Source: Vagococcus fessus (GTDB lineage: Bacteria; Bacillota; Bacilli; Lactobacillales; Vagococcaceae). From it: DNA of 64,000 nt. Positions 1-7,098 of the stretch are shown in pieces. Made by a program: the position numbers and the translations under genes. A model generated the notes under the pieces. That model was not told the origin of the DNA and ran no database searches. It saw nothing but the letters and a program-made list of their open reading frames with translations. Numbering within the stretch: position 1 is the first letter of the stretch; each line of letters opens with the position of its first letter. The DNA is taken from contig NZ_NGJY01000004.1 in assembly GCF_003987565.1 (NCBI RefSeq), positions 106,612 to 170,611 on the forward strand, read 5' to 3'.

Positions 1-372
1 CCGGAAGGGTATGACATGGTTATTGATGAAGAAGCATCAAATGTTTCCCTTGGTCAGAAGCAATTACTTACGATTGCTCGTGCAGTAATCTCAGATCCTA
101 AGATTTTAATTTTAGATGAAGCGACCAGTTCTGTAGATACTCGTTTAGAGGCTCTAATTCAAAAAGCTATGGCTAAAGTAATGGAAGGTCGTACAAGTTT
201 TGTTATTGCTCATCGTCTCTCTACAATTCGTGAGGCTGATTTAATATTAGTTATGAATCAGGGAGAGATTATTGAACAAGGGACACATGATAGCTTACTT
301 GCTCAAGGTGGTTTTTATGAGCAACTATATAATAGCCAATTTGATGAAGAAGGCGATTATGAATTAGCTTAA
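1..372 (+). CDS. ABC exporter, C-terminal end of ATPase domain (partial)
   Basis: The gene begins before the window; 123 codons are visible, open from base 1. They hold the second half of a nucleotide-binding domain: the signature VSLGQKQLLTIARA (about residues 16-29), Walker B ILILDEATS and the H-loop IAHRLSTI, then a short tail. The NVSxGQKQLLTIARA form is typical of fused permease-ATPase multidrug or lipid exporters of the type I (LmrA/BmrA/EfrB-like) family, which flip hydrophobic compounds out of the membrane. The transmembrane half lies outside, so substrate and partner cannot be judged. In this family a second half-transporter gene usually sits immediately upstream. A strong terminator follows the stop codon. 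Confidence 0.9.
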   Translation, partial: PEGYDMVIDEEASNVSLGQKQLLTIARAVISDPKILILDEATSSVDTRLEALIQKAMAKVMEGRTSFVIAHRLSTIREADLILVMNQGEIIEQGTHDSLLAQGGFYEQLYNSQFDEEGDYELA

Positions 373-383
373 TTCAGTCTACA

Positions 384-414
384 AAGAGCGAAAACTCACT
401 GTTTTCGCTCTTTT
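384..414 (+). terminator. Rho-independent terminator after ABC exporter
   Basis: Twelve-base-pair stem AAGAGCGAAAAC / GTTTTCGCTCTT with a 5-base loop, followed by TT. It ends the ABC transporter transcript. Confidence 0.85.
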
Positions 415-467
415 ATGTTTTATTAAAAAAAGATTAAAGAAATTGCGGTTATTTTTTAATAAAATAT

Positions 468-496
468 TTGCAAAAACAGAAGAGTTCTAGTATCTT
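468..496 (+). promoter_or_regulatory. Putative sigma-A promoter of yitT-like gene
   Basis: TTGCAA (468-473), 17-bp spacer, TATCTT (491-496). It lies about 60 bases before the gene at 556, downstream of the previous terminator. Prediction from sequence only. Confidence 0.5.
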
Positions 497-555
497 GAAG
501 AGAGGGGCGAACTAGGCGCTTATTTTTTTGAATTTTTTTATAGGAGGGAAGTCAA

Positions 556-1437
556 ATGTCGAAAAAGAACAAAACGTTTATTATCAATATTTGTAAGATT
601 ACATTAGGGGCTTTAATTTTTGCGTTAGCAGTTAACGTGTTTGCTTTACCGAATAACTTGGGTGAAGGAGGCGTAACTGGGTTAACGATGATTTTATACT
701 ATACGAATGGTATTTCACCGGCACTTACCAATGTTCTGTTCAATGCAGTCTTGATGGCGATTGGATATAAATTCTTAGATAAAAAAACGATATGGTACAC
801 GGGTTATGCTATTATCATGCTATCTGTTTTCCTTAAATTAACAGACCATATTCATTTTGTATCAGATGAGGTCATGATTGTGGCAGTAGCAGCAGGTGTT
901 TTAATGGGTATTGGTATGGGAATGATTATGCGTGGGAATGGTACAACAGCAGGTAGTGCCATTTTAGCAAAACTAATGAATAAATATTTAGGTTGGAATA
1001 CAAGTTACGCGTTATTATTCTTTGATTTAATTGTGGTTATTCCATCAGTGTTTGTTATTGGATTTCCAAGTTTAATGTTTACGTTAGTATCATTAACTGT
1101 TTCTACTAAAGTGTTAGACTTTATTTTAGAAGGGTTTAATCCGAAGAAAACCGTCACTATTATTTCAGAGAAACATGAAGAGATTGCTCATGAAATCAGT
1201 ACTAAATTAGAGCGTGGTATTACTGTTTTAAATGGAACAGGGTATTATAAAAAGAATGAAAAAAAATTATTATATATTGTAATTAGTCGTCAACAATTAC
1301 TGCCTATTCAAAAAATTATTAATGAGATTGATCCACTAGCTTTTGTCATTATTAATGATGCGCAAAGTGTTATCGGTGAAGGGTTTACTCGTGATTTCTT
1401 TGAAGAAGAAGAAAATCAAAATCCAAATGAAATGTAA
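556..1437 (+). CDS. YitT family membrane protein (DUF2179)
   Basis: A 293-residue integral membrane protein with an AGGAGGG ribosome binding site. The first ~195 residues carry about five or six hydrophobic segments with the family pattern (NVFALPNNLGEGGVTGLT near residue 25, GNGTTAGSAILAKL near 117). The last ~80 residues form a soluble DUF2179 domain (TVTIISEKHEEIAHEI onward). Family members are widespread in Firmicutes; their transport role is not established, so no substrate is assigned. It stands alone between two terminators with its own promoter. The length is normal for the family. Confidence 0.88.
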   Translation: MSKKNKTFIINICKITLGALIFALAVNVFALPNNLGEGGVTGLTMILYYTNGISPALTNVLFNAVLMAIGYKFLDKKTIWYTGYAIIMLSVFLKLTDHIHFVSDEVMIVAVAAGVLMGIGMGMIMRGNGTTAGSAILAKLMNKYLGWNTSYALLFFDLIVVIPSVFVIGFPSLMFTLVSLTVSTKVLDFILEGFNPKKTVTIISEKHEEIAHEISTKLERGITVLNGTGYYKKNEKKLLYIVISRQQLLPIQKIINEIDPLAFVIINDAQSVIGEGFTRDFFEEEENQNPNEM

Positions 1438-1440
1438 AAA

Positions 1441-1468
1441 AAAGAAGCCGTTAGGCTTCTTTTTTTTA
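1441..1468. terminator. Bidirectional terminator between yitT-like gene and gatD
   Basis: Stem AAGAAGCC / GGCTTCTT with loop GTTA, flanked by A-run and T-run, so it can serve the converging genes on both strands. Confidence 0.85.
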
Positions 1469-2131
1469 GGCATTATTATATTTTTTATCTAAGATGAGGT
1501 CAACTAAACGATGAGCTAGATGCTCGTTACGTGCTAGAACTGGACCGTGAAGATAACTACAAAATGTATTTTTATAAATAGCCCCTTCGCCTTTATCTTT
1601 CCCGTTATTTCCATCGCCTTCAATAACTGTCCCTAGAGGTTTTTCACCTTCGCCTAAGTAAGTCACACCGTTATGATTTTCAAATCCAACATAAGTTTCA
1701 TTGAATTCATCGTTATGAATTTTAACTTCACCGATAAAACGATTATTATCTTGGCTTAGAGTGTAATGGTCAAGAGCGCTAATCCCTTGAATTTTAGTGC
1801 CGTTAGCACCGATGTAGTAGTGACCAAGCATTTGGTAACCACCACAGATAGCAAGTAGCACTCCGTTATCTTCGATATAAGAAGTAATGCCTTCTTTTTT
1901 AGTTTGGATATCTTTAGATACGATAGTTTGCTCGTAATCTTGTCCACCACCGAAAAAGACAAAGTCATATTTTTCAGGGTCAAACTCTTCATAAATACTA
2001 ATAATCTCAGAAGTGAAAGAGACGCCTTTTTGTTTAGCGACATATTCCATCATTAACATATTTCCGTTATCACCATAAGTATTTAAAAGGTTACCGTATA
2101 AGTGACACGCGCGAATTGTTTTTTCTGACAT
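1466..2131 (-). CDS. gatD: Lipid II isoglutaminyl synthase, glutaminase subunit GatD
   Basis: A 221-residue class I glutamine amidotransferase of the CobB/CobQ type. The nucleophilic cysteine sits in LLAICGGYQMLG (about residue 94) and the catalytic histidine in YLHGPVLARN near residue 190. In Gram-positive bacteria GatD hydrolyses glutamine and passes ammonia to MurT, which amidates the D-glutamate carboxyl of lipid II; this permits peptidoglycan cross-linking and affects lysozyme and beta-lactam sensitivity. It starts one base after the murT stop, with its AAGGAGGA ribosome binding site inside the end of murT, so the two are translationally coupled. Assignment rests on motifs plus this pairing. 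Confidence 0.95.
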   Translation of the reverse strand: MSEKTIRACHLYGNLLNTYGDNGNMLMMEYVAKQKGVSFTSEIISIYEEFDPEKYDFVFFGGGQDYEQTIVSKDIQTKKEGITSYIEDNGVLLAICGGYQMLGHYYIGANGTKIQGISALDHYTLSQDNNRFIGEVKIHNDEFNETYVGFENHNGVTYLGEGEKPLGTVIEGDGNNGKDKGEGAIYKNTFCSYLHGPVLARNEHLAHRLVDLILDKKYNNA

Positions 2132-2132
2132 C

Positions 2133-3476
2133 TTACATTCCTCCTTTTAGGTAACCTTGATTTGTTAATTCTTTACGTAATTCTAGGACAGCAGTATACG
2201 TTGCTAGAATAAATACTTTTTCTGTCGGAGCAGATTTGATTTCATCAATTACTTTAGTTAAATCTGTTGATTCAGTGATGATAGAGTCATCGATACCCGC
2301 AACTTTCATACGTAGAGTCATGTCTTTACGACGTTCCCCACCAGTGATGACTTTTTGAAGGCCCATCTCTGAGAATTTTTCGTAGTTGCCATCCCAAATC
2401 CAGCTGATATCAAGACCGTCAGCGTAGTTAGAGTTTAGTAAGCTAACAAGTGAGAATGGACGTGGTGCTAAGTCAATCATATCGATAACTTGGTTGATCC
2501 CAACAGGGTTTTTAACTAAAATTAACGTACATTCTTTATCGCCAACGTTAATAATTTCTTGACGCCCAAAGACACGTTCGTCATAAGAAAGACCGGCACG
2601 GATTTTTTCTGGAGATAAACCATAGTGACGGGCAACAGCAGTCGCTGAAAGTGCGTTATAGACATTGTATAAACCACCGACTTCGATACTGTATTCTTCG
2701 CCGTCGACAACAAATTCAGCTGATGTGTTTGTCATATTTTTTAATTCAGTTAATTGGTAGTCTAATTCTGGACGTTTGAAGTCACAGTGTGGACAGTAAT
2801 ATTTTCCTAAACTGCTATACGTAATCATTTTATAGTGTAAAATGTGTTGGCAATTTGGACAAAGGACACCATCTGTATTATGATGTGCCATTTGTTCTCT
2901 ATCTTCTTCATGATTGAACCCGTAGTATTCACGAGGATTTTTAGTTTCTACTGAATTGAAAATAGGTAAGTCACCATTAGCTAAAATAGTAGCATCTGGT
3001 GCATTATTAGCACCATCTACAATTAGTTGATAGGTCGTATAGATTTCGCCGTAGCGGTCCATTTGATCACGGAAAATATTAGTAAAAAGGAAAAGCTCAG
3101 GTTTGATGTACTGTGTTACTTTGCTCAAACTTGCCTCGTCAATTTCTAAGACTGCAAATTTCTTTTGACCTTTTACTTTTTTAGCCCCTAAGAATGTTGA
3201 AACAATCCCTTGTGCCATATTAGCACCTGTTGGGTTAGTTAAGACTTCATCATACTCTTGACGTAAGACGTTAACAGTTAAAGCTGTTGTTAGGGTCTTA
3301 CCGTTTGTTCCAGTGACCACGATAACCTCGTAGTCTTTAGCAAGTGTATCTAAAACTTTAGGGTCTAGTTTTAATGCTAATTTTCCAGGATAGCTGCTGC
3401 CACCTTTTGTAAATGTTTTTAAAAACCATTGGCTAGATTTACCAACAAATATGGCAAATTGACTTCTAATAGTCAT
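2133..3476 (-). CDS. murT: Lipid II isoglutaminyl synthase, Mur ligase subunit MurT
   Basis: A 447-residue Mur-ligase-like protein. The ATP-binding loop VTGTNGKTLTT is near residue 55. A four-cysteine zinc ribbon, CPNC...CPHC (about residues 204-230), is diagnostic of MurT, and the C-terminal DUF1727 region follows. MurT activates the D-glutamate alpha-carboxyl of lipid II with ATP and receives ammonia from GatD, acting at the inner face of the membrane. It is first in a two-gene operon with gatD. AGGAGGAATT lies just before the start. Length and domain order are normal. Confidence 0.96.
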   Translation of the reverse strand: MTIRSQFAIFVGKSSQWFLKTFTKGGSSYPGKLALKLDPKVLDTLAKDYEVIVVTGTNGKTLTTALTVNVLRQEYDEVLTNPTGANMAQGIVSTFLGAKKVKGQKKFAVLEIDEASLSKVTQYIKPELFLFTNIFRDQMDRYGEIYTTYQLIVDGANNAPDATILANGDLPIFNSVETKNPREYYGFNHEEDREQMAHHNTDGVLCPNCQHILHYKMITYSSLGKYYCPHCDFKRPELDYQLTELKNMTNTSAEFVVDGEEYSIEVGGLYNVYNALSATAVARHYGLSPEKIRAGLSYDERVFGRQEIINVGDKECTLILVKNPVGINQVIDMIDLAPRPFSLVSLLNSNYADGLDISWIWDGNYEKFSEMGLQKVITGGERRKDMTLRMKVAGIDDSIITESTDLTKVIDEIKSAPTEKVFILATYTAVLELRKELTNQGYLKGGM

Positions 3477-3590
3477 AATATTAATTCCTCCTGTAATCAG
3501 TCATCTTACAATGTCTGATACTAAATTTAATCCAACTTATCATACCACAATTTATCTTTTTTTTTAATTCTTTTTGCGTTACTTAATAAA

Positions 3591-3622
3591 AACCTATCCT
3601 CTTTAAAGAGAATAGGTTTGAT
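3591..3622 (-). terminator. Possible terminator of ktrB-like gene
   Basis: A hairpin with arms AACCTATCCTCTTT and AAAGAGAATAGGTT (one or two mismatches) lies just past the stop of the minus-strand K+ transporter gene. On that strand it is followed by a T-rich stretch. Confidence 0.6.
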
Positions 3623-3623
3623 G

Positions 3624-5024
3624 TTATCCAATAATAATCTTTTCAGTCGGGTAAACGTAGCCTTTATCTTGCATTTCTTTTGGAACAAATAGCATCAAGG
3701 TATAAAGCATCCCGATACGTCCAATAAACATAAGACCAGCAATAATTAGCTTCCCAACAGTAGTTAAATCATCTGTAATCCCCATGGAAAGGCCAGTTGT
3801 TCCAAAAGCAGAGGTTACTTCAACAATAATTGAAATAAGAGAATGATTTTCCGTGGCTGAGAGTACCAATACAGAAATGAAACACATCAAAAGCGAGAGG
3901 TTGAAAACGACCACTGATTTTTTGATGTCTTCTTCTGAGATACGACGGCCAAAAATACTAATTTTTTCCTCACTCTTAATAAATGAGAACATGTAAAGAA
4001 CTAAAATCGCTACAGTAGTTGTCCGAATACCACCACCAACAGAACTAGGGCTACAGCCGATAAACATAAGGGTAGCAAACAGTAAAAGTGTTGGGGTTTG
4101 GAACGCGTTTAAGTCATGAATTTGAAGCCCCGCATTACGAGTGGTCATCGAGTAAAACATAGAGTTGATTAATTGCTGAGTGGGTCCCATATCAGCAAAT
4201 AAGTGTTTTCGTTCAAGTAAGTAAATAAACAAGCTCCCGAAAATAAATAGAATTAAAAAGGAACCTATCGCTAATTTACTAAATAGAGAAAAACGGAAAG
4301 GATAGCCATGTTTTTTCTTTTTAAAGAAAAGCCACTCTTTAATTTCCATAATAACAGGAAAACCAATTCCACCAATAATGATTAATATAATGATGCTAAT
4401 TAAGAAGAAATAATCATCTGCATAAGGTGTGATAGACGCACCTGTGACATCGAAACCTGAGTTTGTGACGGCGGAGATAGACTGATAAAAGCCGTAGAAG
4501 ATTGCTTCTTTTAACTCGGTATGATGGTTAGAAGTATAAAAATGAATAGAAAAAATAATACCAAAAATAAATTGAAGCCATAATAAAATACCAAGTGTTG
4601 TCCGAATAAGACGAACGATACCACTTAATTTAGGCTGATTCATGTCAGCCATAATAAGTTGTCTTTGTTTTAAAGAAATCTTACGCCTCGACACTATTAA
4701 AAAGAAGGTCGAGACCATCATAATTCCTAGACCACCAACTTGGAAAAGTAGCTCTAGTAAAAGGACACCTCTGTGGTTAAAGACTTCATTAATATTGAAG
4801 GTACTTAAACCAGTTACACTAACTGTACTAACGGCCATAAAAATATCGTCAAGTAGTGTGGTGCTCACCCCAGGATTTCTAAAAAAAGGAAGTGAGAGTA
4901 AGACGAAAGAAACTAGGGTCAATATAAGATAGTAGATAACTATCATTTGAATACTTGAAACATGAGCGGAAATAAATCGAGCAAAATCTCGTTTATACCC
5001 ATAAAAAAAACGCCGTTTGGCCAT
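3624..5024 (-). CDS. ktrB: KtrB/TrkH-type potassium uptake channel subunit
   Basis: About 466 residues with four repeated membrane-P-loop-membrane units. Filter-like segments are visible: SVTGLSTF, TNSGFDVTG, TTRNAGLQ and FGTTGLSMG. KtrB forms the Na+-dependent K+ channel and normally works with a cytoplasmic RCK subunit KtrA, which is not in this window. I place the start at 5024 (MAKRRFFYG): AAAGGAG lies 11 bases upstream, and a promoter (TTGAAC-16-TATACT, 5063-5090) would start transcription near 5056, which excludes the longer frame beginning at 5057. It stands alone and is divergent from the next gene. Confidence 0.88.
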   Translation of the reverse strand: MAKRRFFYGYKRDFARFISAHVSSIQMIVIYYLILTLVSFVLLSLPFFRNPGVSTTLLDDIFMAVSTVSVTGLSTFNINEVFNHRGVLLLELLFQVGGLGIMMVSTFFLIVSRRKISLKQRQLIMADMNQPKLSGIVRLIRTTLGILLWLQFIFGIIFSIHFYTSNHHTELKEAIFYGFYQSISAVTNSGFDVTGASITPYADDYFFLISIIILIIIGGIGFPVIMEIKEWLFFKKKKHGYPFRFSLFSKLAIGSFLILFIFGSLFIYLLERKHLFADMGPTQQLINSMFYSMTTRNAGLQIHDLNAFQTPTLLLFATLMFIGCSPSSVGGGIRTTTVAILVLYMFSFIKSEEKISIFGRRISEEDIKKSVVVFNLSLLMCFISVLVLSATENHSLISIIVEVTSAFGTTGLSMGITDDLTTVGKLIIAGLMFIGRIGMLYTLMLFVPKEMQDKGYVYPTEKIIIG

Positions 5025-5062
5025 AACACCCGAGGCTCCTTTCATCGATAAGTTCATTGCTT

Positions 5063-5090
5063 AGTATAGCATGGTTTTAAATAAGTTCAA
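5063..5090 (-). promoter_or_regulatory. Promoter of ktrB-like gene (decides start codon)
   Basis: On the minus strand TTGAAC (5085-5090), 16-bp spacer, TATACT (5063-5068). The predicted start of transcription near 5056 coincides with the upstream ATG at 5057, so translation must begin at the ATG at 5024. Confidence 0.65.
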
Positions 5091-5145
5091 TTTGAATTTA
5101 AAAATGATGATAGTTCCCTAAGATTAGAAAAAATGATACTCTAAG

Positions 5146-5205
5146 GATAGCCGATTATGTTGAGGTCTCTCAGTCTTTAGTCTGAGGTGTTTTCACCGAC
5201 CTATC
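5146..5205 (+). ncRNA. Compact structured 5' leader of unknown class
   Basis: Nested complementary segments form a small multi-stem fold: GATAG (5146-5150) with CTATC (5201-5205); GGTC (5164-5167) with GACC (5198-5201); CTCAG (5169-5173) with CTGAG (5182-5186); and a tetraloop hairpin GGTG-TTTT-CACC (5186-5197). It ends about 40 bases before the next gene. I do not recognise it as a known riboswitch; the c-di-AMP (ydaO) class known upstream of Bacillus ktr genes does not match. Confidence 0.4.
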
Positions 5206-5247
5206 GTGTAAAATAAGAGGTATAAACGTTTCATAAGGAGGAGTTAG

Positions 5248-6960
5248 ATGTTAGGTCAATTAGCAATTAGTAGTGTATTACTTTTTATAATAATAGGAAG
5301 CTTCATCGCTCGAAAAAAAGGGCGATTGAATAAAAGACAATGGCAAGCTTTAATTAGCCTGATTGTTGCCAGTGAGTTAGTTTACAGTTTATTTATTTGG
5401 GTGGCATTACCAAGTAAGTCACTGTTAAATTATCTAGTGATGAATTTAGTTTTAGGGTTACTAGGGTTAGGAATTACCACAGTAGTCAATCAATTGGATA
5501 CGTTGGTTATTGATCATAGAAAACAAACCGCCAAGTGGATTTCAGGTATTATCTTGACGGGTATCCTTTTGATGGCAGTGTCGTCTGGGTATGAAATCTA
5601 TAGCAAAAAACAAGTCTACAACACGCTTAATTTAGTAGAAGGAACAGATACACCTGAATTAGATAAAGAAGATACACCGGTGACGATACCACCTAAGACA
5701 GTTCGTAATAAAATGAAGAAATCAATGAACCAATTTGATAATCAACAATTCTATAATTTAGGGAATTTACAAGTTCAAAAAGTCAAAGGTGACGTTGTTT
5801 ATATCGCCCCACTAGAATTTAAAGGATTTTGGCGTTGGTTAAAAGCAGGGGCTTCAGAAGGGTACTTACAAATGTCAGCAACAGATGTTTATGAGCAACC
5901 GGTTCCTGTTAAAAAGCCAATGACTTATATTCCAAGTGCCTTTTTCTTTAAAGATGTCGAACGTAAGATTTACTTTGCAACAGCAACCTATAAATCTATT
6001 GGGAAGCCTCAGTTAGAAGTAGCTGATGATGGGCATGCTTACTATGTTCAAACGCTATATAAACCAAGAGGACTATCAGAAAATCCTAATTACCGAAAAA
6101 TGAAGATTGCGGTATTAGATACAGAGAACGGTAAAGTAGAAGTTTACGATTTAAAAGATGTACCGAAATTTATTGATGCACCAATCTCACCAGAAATGGC
6201 AACGGAGATGAATAGTGTCTACGGTAAATATGAAAATGGCTGGTTAAACAGTCGTTTAGCTAAAAAGGGTGTAAAATTAGCAACTGAAAATGGAACGGAA
6301 GACCAAGTAACGCCGATTTTTAACGAAAAAGGAGAAATGTTGTACTTTACAGATTTCACTTCACCGTCAAGTTCAGATGATTCAGCCATTGGCTATTCGT
6401 TCATCAATGCTCGTACGGGAGAAATTACTTATTATAGTAAGAAAAATATGATGGATAGTGAGGGACTACTTAATTTAGTGAACCTTGTTTATCCTGAAAA
6501 GAAACTAGAAGGCAACATGCCGCTTCTTTATAATATTGATGGTGTGCCAACATGGGTAGTTTCAATGTTAGATGAGAATGGGATATTTAAAAAAGTCGCT
6601 TATGTGAACGCGACTGATAGTGATATCTTAGCCATGGAGGATACTGTTGCAAAAACATTACAAACATATCGTTCAAAACAGAAACAAAAAAATGGAAATG
6701 TATCAGCAATTGATCAAGGAAAACCGACTGAAATAAGCGGAAAAGTAAATCGACTGACGCCTCCGATTGTTTCTAATGACGCAACAGTAATTAAATTTGT
6801 GCTAGAGAATGGCAAGCTTTATGCGGTAAATGCTAACGTATACGAGGAAGCTTCTTTTATAGAAAAAGGAGATGTCGTTACATTTAAGGCTACAATTTTA
6901 GAGGATGAAGTTCAGGGATTTGTGGATGACTTTAAAATTGAAGGCTTTGAAATAAAATAG
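5248..6960 (+). CDS. Membrane protein with large extracytoplasmic domain, unknown function
   Basis: A 570-residue protein with an AAGGAGGAG ribosome binding site. Four hydrophobic helices are visible near residues 4-20, 37-56, 62-81 and 98-118. A hydrophilic region of about 450 residues follows, rich in beta-type sequence. It includes INARTGEITYYSKK near residue 390, which recalls PepSY-like modules, and a final ~75-residue segment (TEISGKVNRLTPPIV onward) that looks like a small OB-like or beta-barrel domain. No family is recognised with confidence. It follows the structured leader at 5146-5205 and precedes the zinc-ribbon gene, which has its own promoter, so co-transcription is uncertain. 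Confidence 0.75.
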   Translation: MLGQLAISSVLLFIIIGSFIARKKGRLNKRQWQALISLIVASELVYSLFIWVALPSKSLLNYLVMNLVLGLLGLGITTVVNQLDTLVIDHRKQTAKWISGIILTGILLMAVSSGYEIYSKKQVYNTLNLVEGTDTPELDKEDTPVTIPPKTVRNKMKKSMNQFDNQQFYNLGNLQVQKVKGDVVYIAPLEFKGFWRWLKAGASEGYLQMSATDVYEQPVPVKKPMTYIPSAFFFKDVERKIYFATATYKSIGKPQLEVADDGHAYYVQTLYKPRGLSENPNYRKMKIAVLDTENGKVEVYDLKDVPKFIDAPISPEMATEMNSVYGKYENGWLNSRLAKKGVKLATENGTEDQVTPIFNEKGEMLYFTDFTSPSSSDDSAIGYSFINARTGEITYYSKKNMMDSEGLLNLVNLVYPEKKLEGNMPLLYNIDGVPTWVVSMLDENGIFKKVAYVNATDSDILAMEDTVAKTLQTYRSKQKQKNGNVSAIDQGKPTEISGKVNRLTPPIVSNDATVIKFVLENGKLYAVNANVYEEASFIEKGDVVTFKATILEDEVQGFVDDFKIEGFEIK

Positions 6961-7006
6961 GAAATATTACATATTTATCAATCGTGTAAAGGAATTAGCG
7001 AAAGAC

Positions 7007-7036
7007 TTAACATCTACACATGAGATGTGCTAAAAT
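7007..7036 (+). promoter_or_regulatory. Putative promoter of zinc-ribbon membrane protein gene
   Basis: TTAACA (7007-7012), 18-bp spacer ending TGC, then TAAAAT (7031-7036), an extended -10 arrangement. The untranslated leader then holds a 7-bp hairpin AGCCTAA-ATC-TTAGGCT (7049-7065) without a T-run. Confidence 0.5.
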
Positions 7037-7098
7037 GTTACTATTGAGAGCCTAAATCTTAGGCTAGAAAAATGCTAAAAATAGGAAAGTGATGATAA

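Noticed and set aside
1756..2043. 95-codon open frame inside gatD on the same strand
   Set aside because: It is an alternative frame of gatD with no ribosome binding site and low-complexity Leu/Ser/Lys composition; gatD motifs are intact.
4642..4932. 96-codon plus-strand frame inside ktrB
   Set aside because: Antisense shadow of the transporter gene with no recognisable domain and no promoter or ribosome binding site.
5101..5247. c-di-AMP (ydaO) riboswitch near the K+ transporter gene
   Set aside because: Expected by analogy with Bacillus ktr genes, but the element is too short, lacks the conserved ydaO sequences and faces the other gene.
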